From NCBI RefSeq assembly GCF_902686445.1, contig NW_025920104.1:4712001-4776000 (forward strand): 64,000 nt of DNA, in the 5' to 3' direction. The notes under the pieces were generated by a model. That model saw only the letters and a list, made by a program, of their open reading frames with translations, searched no databases and had not been told where the DNA came from. This document shows positions 33,451 to 45,437 of this stretch, in pieces; within the stretch, counting starts at the first letter, position 1; every line of letters starts with the position of its first letter. A program made the position numbers and the translations under genes. The DNA comes from Sciurus carolinensis. Its lineage: Eukaryota > Chordata > Mammalia > Rodentia > Sciuridae.

Positions 33451-36400
33451 ATGCACAGAGCACACAGCACAGAGCACAGAGCACAGAGATGACAGTACAG
33501 AGCCCAGAGCACAGATCAAAGTGCCCAGAACCAAGAGCACAGAGGGCAGAGCACAGAGCCAGAGCCCAGAGGCCAGAGTGTAGAGCACACAGGTCAGTGC
33601 ACAGAGCCCAGAGCACAGAACCCTGAGCAGAGAACAGAGAGCCCAGAGACCAGAGCACAGAGCCCAGAGACCAGAGTTCAGAGACAGAACACAGAGCACA
33701 GACCTCAGAGACCAGGACCATAGCACAGAGACCAGACACCAGAGCCCAGCGCCCAGTGCACAGGGCCCATAACATAAATCCATAGTATGGAGATAGAACA
33801 CAAAGCCCGAATCCCAGGCTCACAGAACAAAGCACAGAAAACAGAGACAGAGCCCAGAGCCAGAGCCCAGAGTGCAGAGTGTAGAAAACAGAGCAGAGAA
33901 GCACAGAGACAGGACTCAGAGAACAGAGACAGAGTTCAGAGCCCAGGCCCAGAGCAAAGTTCCAGAGCACAGAGACCAGAGCACACAGCATGGAGCCAGA
34001 GCACACAGCCAGAGCCCAGAGCAGAGACCCAGAGTAGAGAGAATACCCAGAACACAGAGCCTAGAGTACAGTGCCCAGAGCACAGAGCACAGAGTCCAAT
34101 GCCCAGACCAAGTGTAGAGAGAGAGAACGCAGAGACCAAAGCCCAGAACCCAGAGCACAGAGTAAAGAGACCAGAGACCAGAGCTCAGAGACAGAGCAGA
34201 GAGCACAGAGCTCAGAAGCAACGGACCATAATGCAGAGCCCATGGCCAGAGCTGGGAACACAGAGCACAGAGTACAGAGACAAGAGCAGAGAGCTCATAG
34301 CTCAGAGCATAGATTCAGAGTACAGAGACAGATCACAGAATCCACATCCCAGAACTCACAGCACAGAGCACAGAGAACAGAGAGAGAGCCCAGAGTGCAG
34401 AGAACAAAGCACAGAGCACAGAGCCAGAGCTCAGAGCACACTATGCAGAGCACAAAACCAGATCACTTAGCCAGAGCACAGAGCACAGAGCCAGGAACCA
34501 GAGAACAGAGACAGAGTTCAGAGCACAGAGCCTGAAGTCCAGAGCACAGAGCCAAAGGCCAGAGCACTGAGCCCAGAGTACAGGGCTCAGAGGCAAGGGC
34601 CCAGATCCAGAGGACAGAGCTAGAGTGAAGAGAAAGAGCACAGATCCCAAAGCACAGTGCCCAAAGCCCAGAGCCCAGAGCCAGAGCCCAGAGCACAGAG
34701 TGCAGAGCAAAAGGCACAGAACACAGAGCCCAGAGCACAGAGCACAGAGCCAGAGCCCAGAGCACAGAGTGCAGAGCAGAGGGAACAGAACACAGAGCCC
34801 AGAGCACAGAGCACAGAGCACAGAGCCAGAGCCCAGAAAACAGAGTGCAGAGCAGAGGGAATAGAGCCCAGAATCCCGAGCACAGAGCCCAGAGCACAGA
34901 GACCAGAGCATAGAGACCAGACCCAGAGCCCAGAAAACAGAGCCAGAGCACAGGGACCAGACCATAGAGTACAGAGCCAGAGCACACATCCAGAGCTGAG
35001 AGCACAGACCCAGAGTACAGAAAAAGAATGAAAAGCCCAGAGCCCAGAGCAAGGAGCACAGAGTACAGAGCCCAGAGCAGAGCACAGAGCCCAGAACACA
35101 GAGCACAGAGACCACAGCACAGAGGTCTGATCACACAGCACAGAGCCAGATCCCAGTGCACAAAGTGCAGAGGACAGAGTACAGAGCACAGTGTTAGAGC
35201 CAAGAGCCAAGAGCCAGAGCTCAGAGCAAATAGCCAGAGCAGAGAGCACAGAGACCAGAGAACAGAAAACAAAGCACAGTGCTAAAACCGAGAGACAGAG
35301 AGCACAGCACAGAGTCCAGAGCACAGAGCACAGAGCCCAGATTCCAGAGACCAAAGCTCAGAACAGAGAGCACAGACCCCAGAGCACAGAAAACAGAGAA
35401 CACAGCACAGAGCCCTGAGCACAGAGACCAGAGTCAGATCCCAGGGCACAGAGTGCAGAGCACAGAGTACACCGCACAGACCTAGAGTCAAGAGCCATTT
35501 CCCAGAGCACATAGCCAGAGCACAGAGCACAGAGCCCAGAGCTCAGAGACCAGAGCTCAAAGACAGATTACAGATCACAGAGCTCAGAGACCAGAGCACA
35601 GAGCACAGAAGACAGAGCACAGACTCAGAGCTCAGAACCAGATCACAGAGGGCAGAATGCAGTGCATAGAGTACAGAGCCCAGAGCCAGAATCCAGAGCC
35701 ATTTCCCAGAGCACATAGCCAGAGCACAGAGCATAGAGCACACAGCCCAGAGCAGAAAGCACAGAGAAGGATCCCAGAGTCACAGCCCAGAGCATATTGT
35801 GCAGAGCAAAGAGCCAGAGCACAGAACACTGAGCCCAAAACCAGTCAGAGACAGTGCCCAGAGGCAGAACCCAGAGCACAGAGCACAGAGCACAGAGCCA
35901 GAGCACAGAGACCAGAGCACAGATCTCAGAGCCAGAGCAAACAGCCAGAGTTCAGAGCACAGACCCAGAATACAGAGACAGAACCCAGAGCCCAGAGCAC
36001 AGAGACCAGAGACCAGAGCATAGAGCCCAGTGCCCAGACAATGTGCAGAGAGACATAACACAGAGAACAAAACCCAGAACTCAGAGTGCAGAGCACAGAG
36101 ACCACAGCACAGAGCCAGGAGCCCAGAGCCCAGAGCACAGAGCCAGGAGCCCAGAGCCCAGAGCACAGAGCCAGAGCAAAGAGCCAGGGAACATAGCCAG
36201 AGCCCAGAGCACAGAGCCAGAGTCCAGAGCACAGAGCAAAGATCTCACAGCCAGAGCACAGACAACAGTGACAGAACCAGAGCCCAGATCACAGAGCACA
36301 GAGCTCTGAGCCCGTAGCCAGAGCACAGAGCACAGAGAATGAACCAGAACCCAGAGCAAAAAGTACAGAGCCCAAAGCCCAGACAACAAAGCCAGAGCAC

Positions 36401-39400
36401 TGAGTCAGAACACAGAGCAGAGATCACAGAGACCAGAGCACAGATCATAGAGCCCAGAGCACAGAGCCAGAGCCCAGGGCTAGAGCCCAGAGTACTGAAT
36501 GTAGAGACCAGAGTACATAGCACAGAGACCAAAGCACAGAGCCAGCACCCAGAGCACAGATCCAGGGTACAGAAACAGAACACAGAGACCAGAATCCAGA
36601 GCTCACAGCGAGAATCCATAGCAAAAAGTGTGGAGCACAGAGCCAGAGTCCAGAGTCAGAGCCCAAGCACAGAACACAGAGCAGAGAGCACAGGGCACAG
36701 AGCACAGGGCATGGAGACAAGAGCACAGAGCACAGAAGCTGAGCAGAAAGCCAGACTCCAGAGCCAGAATCCAGACTCACATTGCAGAGCACAGAGCACA
36801 GAGCACACAGTCATAGCATAGAAACCAGAGCATGGAGCACATGGTCAGAGTACAGAGCCCAGAGCCAAGAGCACAGAGTGCAGTGCACAGAGCCCAAACC
36901 CAGAGTACAGAGCACAGAGCACAGTGCACAGAGCCCAAACCCAGAGTACAAAGCACAGAGCACATAGCCAGAGCCCAGAGTACAGAGCACAGAGCACAAA
37001 ATCAGAGCCCAGAGTCAGAGACCAGACTGCAGAGTGCAGACCACAGAGCAGAGAGACACAGAACAGAACACAGAGGACACAGCCAGAGCACAGAGCCTTA
37101 GCATAGAGTGCAGAGCATGGCAACTGAGCAGAGAACCAGAGCCCAGAGGCAAATCCCAGGCTCACAGTGGAGAACACAGAGCCCAAGCAAAGAGCCCAGA
37201 GCACAGGTCCAAAGCACAGAGCCAAGAGCCAGAGGACAGAGCACAGAGCACAGTGCCATAACCCAGAACCAGAGATCAGAGCACATAAGGGAGAGCACAG
37301 AGCATAGAGACCAGAGCATCTACCCATAGCCCAGAGCACAGATACAGAGTACAGAGAGCATAGAGAACAAAGCACAGAATACAGAATGCAGGGCACAGAG
37401 AACAGAGCACAGATACAGAGCACAGAACACAGATCCAGAGCACAGTGCACAGAGTCAAGAGCAAAGAGCACAGTGAATAGAGCCCAGACCCAAGGTAGAG
37501 AGGCAGAGACTAGAGTCCAGACCCAGAGTACAGAGCACAGAGCACATAGACAGAGCCCAGAACACAGAGTCAGAGCACAGAGCGCAGAGACAAAGCACAG
37601 GACACAGAGCACAGACACAGATGACACAGCCAGAGAACAGAATCCAGAGCACAGATCACAGAGCCAAAACACAGAGCCCAGGGCTCACAGCCCACAGCCC
37701 AGGGCCAGTGGCACAAAAGAAAGAGAAAGAGCTAGAGCAGAGATCACACAGCTGACAGCCCAGGGCCAGGAACACAGAACAAAGAGAAAGGGCCTGAGCA
37801 CAAAGCACAGAGCACAGAGACTGGGGCCTAGATCACAGAGACCACAGACCAGAGCACAAGGACAAGAGCACAGTGCACAGAGCACAAAGCCAGAGCCCAG
37901 AGTGCAGAGCAGAGAGCTCAGGGCACAGAGTGCATAGCCAGAGCACAGAGCACAGAAACCAAGGCCCAAAACCAGAGAACAAAGCAGAGAGCAGAGAGCC
38001 AGAGCACAGAGTCCAGAGCAGAGTCCAGAGCCAGAGCCCAGAGAACAGAGCTTAGAGCACAGACCACAGAGAACAGAGCCCTGAGGACAGAGTGCAGAGC
38101 ACAGAGCACAGAGTACAGCCCACAGAGCACAGAGCCAGTGCATCTAGCACAGAGCACACAGCCCAGAGTCAAAGCAGAGAGCAAAGAGACAGAGGAAGAG
38201 CACCGAGCCCAGAGCACAGAGCACAGTCCACAGAGTACAGAGCTCAGAGCACAGAGCAGAGAACACATTGACCAGAACCAGAGCACAGAGCACAGTGCCA
38301 GAGCCCAGAGCCTAGAGCACAGAGCAAAGAGCCAGATCCAAGAGCACAGAGTCCAGAGCCCAGAGCCCAGAGACCAGAGTGTAGAGCAGATAGCACAGAG
38401 CCCAGAGCCCAGAGACCAGAGTGCAGAGCACAGAGCACAGAGCACAGATTACAGATACTATAACACAGGTTGCAGTGCCCAAGACCCAGAGCAGTGATCC
38501 CAGAGCACAGACCACTGGGCAGAGATACCACAGCACAAAGACCAGAGCACAGAGCACAGAGCCCAGAGGACAGAGCTCAGAGACAGAATGCAGAGCACAG
38601 AACACAGAGCTCAGAGACCAGTGACCAAAACACAGAACCTAGTGCACAGGGCACAGTGCCCAGAGCAAGGTGCACAGAGCACAGAGCCAGAACCCAGAGC
38701 ACAGAGCATAGTGACCAGAGTACAGAGAACAGAGCACAGTGCTGAAAGCCCAGAGAACAGAGCACAGAGCACAGACTCAGAGACAAGAGACCATTGTATA
38801 GAACCAAAAAAGAGCACAGAGACCAGAGCACAGAACCCAAATTCCTGAATACAGAGAACAGAGCACAGAGCCCAGAACACACAGCACAAAACACAGAGAC
38901 CAGACCCAGAGTACAGAAACAACACAGAGCCCACAACCAAGAGCACAGACCACACAGCACAGATCTACAGCTCAGAAACATAGGCCATTACCCAGAGTGC
39001 AGTCCACAGAGCACAGAGACCAGAGCACAGAGCACAGAGCCCAGAGCACAGAGCACAGAGTCCAGAGCACAGAGCTCAAAGATCATAGTCAAGAGCCCAG
39101 ACCCAGAGACCCTATACAACAAAAAGCCCAGAGCCAGAGCCCAGAGTACAGAGCACAGAGCCCAGAGTATAGAGACAGAGCCCATAACACAGATCCCAGA
39201 GCTCAGACTCAGAGTACAGAGACAGATCATACAGCCCAGATCCAAAGTAAAGAGATAGAGCACACAGCCCTGAGCACAGAGACCAGAGAACAGAACACAG
39301 AGCACAGAGTCCAGACCCAAGGTACAGAACAAAGATCCCAGAGCCCAGACTCAGAGTACAGTCACCATAGCACAGGCCCAGACATAGAGCACACAGCACA

Positions 39401-42036
39401 GAGCCCAGATCACATAGCACAGAGCACAGAGTGCAGAGCACAGAGCACAGAGCACACAGGCAAAGACCAGAACTCAGAGCACAGAGCAGAGACACAGAGT
39501 ACAGAGGAAGAGCCCAGAGACAGAGCCCAGAGCCCAGAGCACAGAGCCAGAACAGAGAGCTCAGATTACAGAGCCCTGAGACATAGTCCAGGACCAGAGC
39601 CCAGAGCCCAGAGACAGAGCCCAGAGCACAGAGCCAGAGTACAGAGCACAGAGTACAGAGCCCACAGCAGAGTCAGAGCACAGAAATAAGCAACAGAGCC
39701 AGAGCAGAGAGCACAAAGCACAGAGACACAGCCCCAGACACAGAGCCCAGGGCACAGGACACAGAGCACAGAGCAGAGCTGAGAGCAAAGAGCAAGAACA
39801 GAGTGCACAGAGCACAGATCACAGAATAGGAGCCCAGAATCAGAGCACAGAGCACAAAGCCAGAGCCCAGAGCGAGAGCCCAAAGCACAGAGCACAGATC
39901 AGAGTACAGAGACAGAGCAAAGAGCTCAAAGCACAGAGCCAGAGCATAGAGCACAGAGCACAGAGTTCAGAGCCCACAGTCCAGAGCCCAGAGTGCAGAC
40001 CCAGAGTACAGAGACAGACCACAGAATCCAGAGTCCAGAACTCAGAACCAAGTCCAGAGTACAGAGAGAGCACAGAGTGAAGAGCACGGAGTGAAGAGCA
40101 CAGAGCCAGAGCCCAGAGCCCAGACTCAGTGTAACAGACAGAACACTGAGCTCAGATCCTAGAGCACAGCGCACAGAGCACAGAGCCCAGAGTTCATACC
40201 CAGAGTACAGAGGCAAAACACAGAGCCCAGTGCCCATAGCTCAGTGCGAGAATCAGAGTACAGAGACAGAGCAGAGAGCATAGAGACCAGAGCATGGAGT
40301 GCAGAGGCACAGCCATAATACGGAGGGCAGAGCCCAGAGACAGAGCCCATATCCTGAGGAAACAGGACAGAGCCCAGAGCACAGAGCACAGAGACTATAG
40401 CAGAGGACAGAGCACAGAGCACAGACCTGAGAGCACAGAGTGCAGATCAGAGTGTACAGAGCACAGAGCACAGAGCCCAAATTCCTAAGCACAGAGCATA
40501 GTGCACAGAGCACAGAACACAGAGCACAGAGCACAGAGCCCAGAGCCCTGAGACCAGAGCCCAGAGGCCAGAGCACAGAGCCCAGAGCCCAAAGCACAGA
40601 GCACAGAGACCAGAGACCAGAGCACAGAGCAAAGAGTCCAGAGCCCAGACACAGAGTGACAGACAGATCACAGAGCACAGAGTGCAGACCAGAGACCAGA
40701 GCATGGAGCACACAGCACCGAGACGAGAACACAGAGCACAGAGACAGAGCACAAATCACAGAGCAGAGTACAGAGACAGAGCCCTGAGCACAGAGCATAA
40801 AGACCAGAGACCAGAGCAGAGCATAGAGCACAGAGCACAGACCCAGAGTGCAGAGACAGAACACAGAGCACAGAGTGCCGACAAGAGACCAGAGCAAAGA
40901 ACACAGAACAGAGACCAGAGCACAAAGTTCAGAGCACAGAGCACAGAGCCCAGAGCCACAAGCTAGAGCACAGAGCTCATAGCACAGAGCACAGAACCAG
41001 TACCCAGAGCACAGAGCACAAGGCCCATTCACAGAGTAGAGAAACAGAGCACAGAGCTCAGACCCAGAGTCCAGAGACAGAGAAAAGAGCACAGAGACCA
41101 GAAACCAGAGACCAGAACACAGAACCAGAGAACAGAGACAGAGCACAGAACCCACAGCAGAGACCTCAGAGCACAGAGCACAGAGCACAGATCCCAGACC
41201 CGAATACAGAGACAGAACACAGAGCCCAGAGCACAGAGGACAAAGCAAAGATCACAGAGCAGAGACCAGAGCCCACAGTAGTGAACCCAGAGTACAGAGC
41301 ACAGAGTACAGAGACCAGTGCATAGAGCATAAAGCCCAAAGCCCAGACCCAGAGTACACACACAAAACAGAGTACCCAGAGCCCAGAGATCAGAGCATAG
41401 TACACAGAGCACAGAGACCAGAGCACAGAGCTCAGAGTCAAGAGCCCAGACCCAGAGTACAGAGACAGAACTCAGAGCCCACAACCAACAGCACAGAGCC
41501 CAGAGCCCAGAGCACAGAAGACAAATTACAGAGGACAAAACACAGATCACAGAGCACACAGCACAGAAATCAGAGCACAGAGACCAGAGCCCACTGTTGT
41601 GAGCCCAGAGAACAGAATACAGAGACCAGAGCACAGAGCATAGAGCACAGAGCCCAGACCCAGAGTACACACACAAAACACAGAACCTAGAGCCCAGAGA
41701 TCAGAGCACAGAGCTCAGAGTCAAGAGCCCAGACCCAGAGTAGAAAGATAGAACTCAGAGCCCAGAACCAGAACCCAGAGCACAGAACACAGAGCACAGA
41801 GCATAGATCCAGAGTCCAGAGCCTGAGACCAGACCACAGAGCACAGAACCAGTGCACAGAGCTCAAACCCAGATCACAGAGCACAGAGCCTAGATCACAG
41901 AGTCCTGAGTCCAGAGTGCAGAGCACAGAGCACAGTGCACAGAGACCGGAGCACAGAACACAGATCACAGAGCACAGAGCAGAGATCCCAGACCCAGAAT
42001 ACAGACCCAGAATTCAAAGACAGAGCACAGAGCACA
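33451..42036 (-). repeat. Heptamer array, block 4 (CAGAG orientation)
   Basis: About 8.6 kb of CAGAGCA/CAGAGCC units on the plus strand, the reverse complement of blocks 1 and 3. It continues after the nested ERV insertion at 57238, so the original block was about 9 kb. The last four bases (CACA, 42033-42036) are the target duplication of the solo LTR. Confidence 0.95.
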
Positions 42037-42083
42037 TATAATGGGCTGACAGATCTGGCTCCGTGATAATGTTATAGGGAAAT

Positions 42084-42541
42084 TGTCCCGACCCGTGGGA
42101 CATCAACGCAGGACGGCAAACCTAAGAGAGAAGGAATGAAGGGACAAGAGACATGGGGGAGTGACAGCAAGACAGGAATTCTGATCAAGCTGCAAATTTT
42201 TATTGTTCTCAAGGGTATTTATGCTGAGGGAATGAGGGGTATGATGAGACACAGGCTGGTTGGCTGTGTTTTTCTTTTGAGCTCCTGATAAGGTGCAAGT
42301 TCACACCGGCAGGAAGGTGAAATCCCGGAAGAGAAGCGGGGGCAGGGCCATAGGCAGAACTATCAGCTGGGAGTGGGGAGGGGGCGCGCTCCGGGAATCC
42401 ATCAGCCTTCAGCTGCAGGGTGCCTGAGTCAGCTGCAGGGTGTTTGTGCAGGGGAGGCAACCGCAAAATGCTCCCTGGGCTGCTGCTTATCATAAAGGTC
42501 AGAACGTCCTCAGAATGAGAACTTCTTCTTGGTCCCTGACA
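42084..42541 (-). repeat. ERV4 3' LTR
   Basis: 458 bp; on the plus strand it runs TGTCCCGACC to GGTCCCTGACA. The minus-strand polyadenylation signal AATAAA lies near 42199-42204. Confidence 0.95.
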
Positions 42542-42554
42542 TTTCCCCCTTTCT
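42542..42554 (-). other. ERV4 polypurine tract
   Basis: Reads AGAAAGGGGGAAA on the minus strand, directly before the TG of the 3' LTR. Confidence 0.85.
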
Positions 42555-42669
42555 TATATAAAATTATTGACCATATTCTGAGAGCCATATTTTAAAGGGG
42601 TGATAGAGGCTATGTGGTGAGGCGGGGGCGTGGCCTGCCCGAACAGGTACAGAGCTGGAGTGACAATCC

Positions 42670-42810
42670 CTCGGGAACTGCGCCTGTCTTAGGTTGTCCG
42701 TGACAGAGCAACATCCTTACCCGTCATTGGATAATGAGGCTTTAGCCCTCATTTCCTGTCTTAGGTTGGTATGAGCTCTCACGAATCTTACCCGTCATTG
42801 GCTGTCCAGT
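42670..42810 (-). promoter_or_regulatory. CTE-like RNA export element in ERV4
   Basis: On the minus strand: CCAATGACGGGTAAG (42801-42787), CCAACCTAAGACAGG (42769-42755), CCAATGACGGGTAAG (42730-42716), CAACCTAAGACAGG (42696-42683), ending in TTCCCGAGGGAT. This is the most regular of the three copies in the window and closely follows the type D retrovirus CTE layout of two half-site pairs. Such elements export unspliced viral RNA through NXF1. Confidence 0.85.
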
Positions 42811-42815
42811 TCAGC

Positions 42816-42992
42816 TCACAGGGGTGATGGTCTTTTAAGATCACCATCACGATCCATCATCTCCAGTCGATGATAATGAACCTGAATAGGTTTCGCCAGT
42901 ATAGCCTCAATATGAGCTCTAAGAAAAGCCATGATCTTGTTGAATATCAAAGGACCTATAGATACGATAAGCAGCAAGCAAAGGAGGGGACC
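42816..42992 (-). pseudogene. env: ERV4 Env tail remnant
   Basis: A frame of 58 codons on the minus strand, opening after a stop at 42993-42995. It holds the end of a membrane span and a cytoplasmic tail: a hydrophobic leucine-rich stretch, SIGPLIFNKIMAFLRAHIEA, and QVHYHRLEMMD. The IGP-x-IxNK pattern resembles the gammaretroviral TM end in ERV1 ([10 protein letters not shown]), not the IAPE-type TM of ERV2 and ERV3. The rest of env is deleted: integrase ends at 43074, under 100 bases upstream. Confidence 0.75.
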
Positions 42993-43073
42993 TTAGCTGG
43001 GTCCTCAAATCCTGCATGGCTGTGGGAGAGCAGTGAACAGGCAGCCATTATCCAGAGAAGCAACGGTGTGCAG

Positions 43074-44605
43074 TCACAGGGTTTGCCATTCAGGGGATTT
43101 TTGGCATAGATTGTCAGCTGCATCTGTAAGAGAGGAAGATTCATCCTTAGGGGGAAGGTTTCCATCCCTGGGTTGTGGTAAATCATTGACCTGTTTGACC
43201 AGGCGTTCTGGTAACCATCTTGGGGCTGCTTGTTCTTGATCTAAAATGCAAGCTGAGCCTCGTCCCCAAATGAGGACGGGATCTGGGCCTTTCCATTTAT
43301 TTGTTAAAGGATTGTGCCACATAACAGATGGGCGAGCAGAATTAGAAGAGGGATGCCAATGTCAAGAGGGATGCCAATGTCTGTCCGCGGCCGAATGTCC
43401 TTCATTGTCTAGGGTAAGAAAGTTAAGAGCAAATAATGCATGAGTAAGGCGATCCCTGGGGGTCAATGCAAGGGAAGAGGCCTTAAGGCGGGCAAGTCAG
43501 GTTTCTAAGGTGAGGTGTGCACGTTCCACAATGCCTTGACCTTGAGGGTTATATGGAATTCCAGTAGTAAGAGAGATTTGAAGAGTGGCACAAAACTGTT
43601 TGAACTTGGTACTGGTATATGCAGGGCCATTATCTGTCTTAATATGTGCTGGCTTTCCCATTATGGAAAAGGCTGAGACAAGATGAGAAAGGACATCCTT
43701 GGTAGCTTCTCCGGAATGCGGTGATGCAAAAATAAAGCCACTAAAGGTATCTATGGGAACATGTATGTACTTTGTTTTTCCAAATTCGGGAAAGTGAGTA
43801 ACATCCATCTGCCAAATCTGATTGGGCAGTAATCCTCGAGGGTTAACACCCAGATGTTGAATAGGAAGGGAGACAACACAAGCAGGACATGCTTTTACAA
43901 TTTCCCTTGCTTGTTGCCTGGTAATTTTACAAAGTAACCAAAGGCTCTGAGAATTTAAGTGGTGAAGGTTATGTAAATCTGTGGCCTCTTGGATGGATCC
44001 AATAAGAACTGGGAAAAGGGAGCGAGTGGCTGCATCAGCCTGAGCATTACCCCGTGATAGGGGACCGGGAAGATCAGCTCTAATGTGTCCTAAGAAAAAT
44101 GGATGTTTTCTAGCCTGAATTAGTTGTTGAAGCTGGTTAAACAAAAAGGCTGCGTTGGAGGAAGACTTAATGGCAGGTGAAATCTCCAATAGGGGCACAG
44201 AATGGGCAATGTAAGCACTATCTGTATAAATATTAACAGGTTTATCAAAAAATGTCATAAAGACTTGTGTTATAGCAAACAATTCTACACGCTGTGCTGA
44301 TGGATAAGCAGTATCAAAGGTGGTGGGCTGATTATCAACAACAAAGGCTGCATGGCCGTTGCTGAAGCCATCTGTAAAAACAGTAAGGGCTTGTGGAATA
44401 GGAGCCTTCCGAGTAACCCAAGGAAAAATAAATGGATGTAATTGAGCAAAATGCAAAAGGGGGTCATTGGGAAGGTGGTTATCAATTGTTCCCAAAAAGC
44501 CTGATAGGGCAATGCCCCATTCATCCCTTGTCTGTAGTAAAAATTGGGTCTGATCCTTAGTGTATGGAATCAGAATGCTATCAGGGTCTTTGCCAAAATG
44601 TTGTT
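43074..44605 (-). pseudogene. pol: ERV4 pol, RNase H and integrase part
   Basis: The open minus-strand frame 44645-43497 begins with about 14 codons that belong to the ERV3 LTR, so ERV4 coding starts at 44605. It shows the RNase H motif TVFTDGFSNG with later IYTDSAY, then the integrase zinc-binding His and Cys residues (HNLHH and CPAC), and the DDE core (IWQMDVTH, IKTDNGPAY, GIVERAHLTL). After a break near 43497, the C-terminal DNA-binding domain continues in the frame 43322-43074 (KWKGPDPVLIWGRG). Integrase inserts the viral DNA. This copy lacks continuity with its reverse transcriptase because ERV3 lies between. Confidence 0.9.
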
Positions 44606-45033
44606 TGTCGGGGTTTCCGGGACCCCCAGCCTTGGGCATGGTCAAGATGGCGCCTGACGCTGAGCCAAAAGCGGCCAGCTATACAGTAAACAACCAGCGA
44701 ATTCCAATGATTGGCTAGTTAACGATGTGATTAGAGCATGCCCCCTTCGTGTACCTATCCTATGCTTGCAGCTGTCCGCGTTTACCTCGTGTACTCTCCC
44801 CTGATTGGTTGAAGTGTATATAAGCCTGGTGGGTGGGAGAGTAGAGGAGAGGCGGAGGCTGAAGCTGAGATGGAAGCTGGGAGTGCGCAGAAGCTAAGAA
44901 GCTGAGAGAAGAGAAGCTGGGAGTGCGCGGAAGCTGGGAGTAAGAGAAGTGTAGGAGAGGGACTGTGCATAATAAACCTCCAAAGCTTCAGACATTTGTC
45001 GTGTCTCTCTCTGCGGCCAGAGGGAGCGCGATA
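44606..45033 (+). repeat. ERV3 5' LTR
   Basis: 428 bp. TGTCGGGG start, TATATAA at 44817-44823 and AATAAA at 44971-44976. Purine-rich GAAGCTGAGA/GGAAGCTGGGAG repeats lie between TATA and polyA signals. Ends GAGCGCGATA. Confidence 0.95.
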
Positions 45034-45035
45034 AC

Positions 45036-45053
45036 TGGTGCCGAAACCCGGGA
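45036..45053 (+). other. ERV3 primer binding site, tRNA-Phe
   Basis: TGGTGCCGAAACCCGGGA, a full 18-base complement to the 3' end of tRNA-Phe, two bases after the LTR. Confidence 0.95.
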
Positions 45054-45437
45054 AGATGAAGGCCTTATAAAAAAAAAAAAAAGGTAAGATATCTAAATTT
45101 TTTTTTTTATATATACAAGTTAAACCGGTTATAAAAAAGTTAAAGGGTATCAGGATACGCCATCAACGGTCCTGGGGACGCGCGGAATGCGGTCCAGTTA
45201 AAAGGTATCGGGATACGCCATCAGCGGTCCTGACACGTGGAACGCGGTCTAATTAAAGTGAAAGTAGAAACACGTTTGAAGCGGTCCAATTAGAGTGTAG
45301 GTAGTATGTGAAAAGCTGCTATAAAAATTCTAATGCACACTTGATAGTTTTCCTTTCAGTAATCTCGTTGCTCCTGGCAGGTAGGCCACTGTTTGTTATT
45401 GTAATTGCTATAGCTAAAGCTATTCAAATTAGTAACA
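45054..45437 (+). other. ERV3 leader with tandem repeat and splice-donor-like site
   Basis: A donor-like GGTAAGAT follows an A run at about 45083. A 58-bp unit containing GGATACGCCATCA is tandemly repeated at 45140-45197 and 45198-45255, with a partial third copy of its GCGGTCCAATTA end near 45280. The leader likely holds packaging signals; this is inference from position. Confidence 0.7.

Noticed and set aside
25794..42030. Long open frames on both strands of the array, up to 286 codons, with Leu-Cys-Ser-Val or Ser-Thr-Glu-His-Arg-Ala-Gln periodic peptides
   Set aside because: The 7-bp units CTCTGTG/CTCTGGG and their complements contain no stop in any frame, so frames stay open by composition. 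They occur equally on both strands and in all phases, break only at point changes, and lack consistent starts.
42209..42493. Minus-strand frame in the ERV4 LTR, repeated at 56508-56840
   Set aside because: LTR sequence present in both copies; no evidence of a coding role. A superantigen-type LTR gene was considered, but the frame is short and shows no such features.
44606..44645. N-terminal 14 or so codons of the 382-codon minus-strand frame as part of ERV4 pol
   Set aside because: They lie inside the ERV3 LTR read antisense; the frame is an accident of the insertion.
44782..44970. Antisense frames in the ERV3 LTRs (also 51834-52025 and 51946-52278)
   Set aside because: Products of the purine-rich GAAGCTGAG repeats in the LTR, and at 51946-52278 a fusion of LTR with ERV4 sequence.
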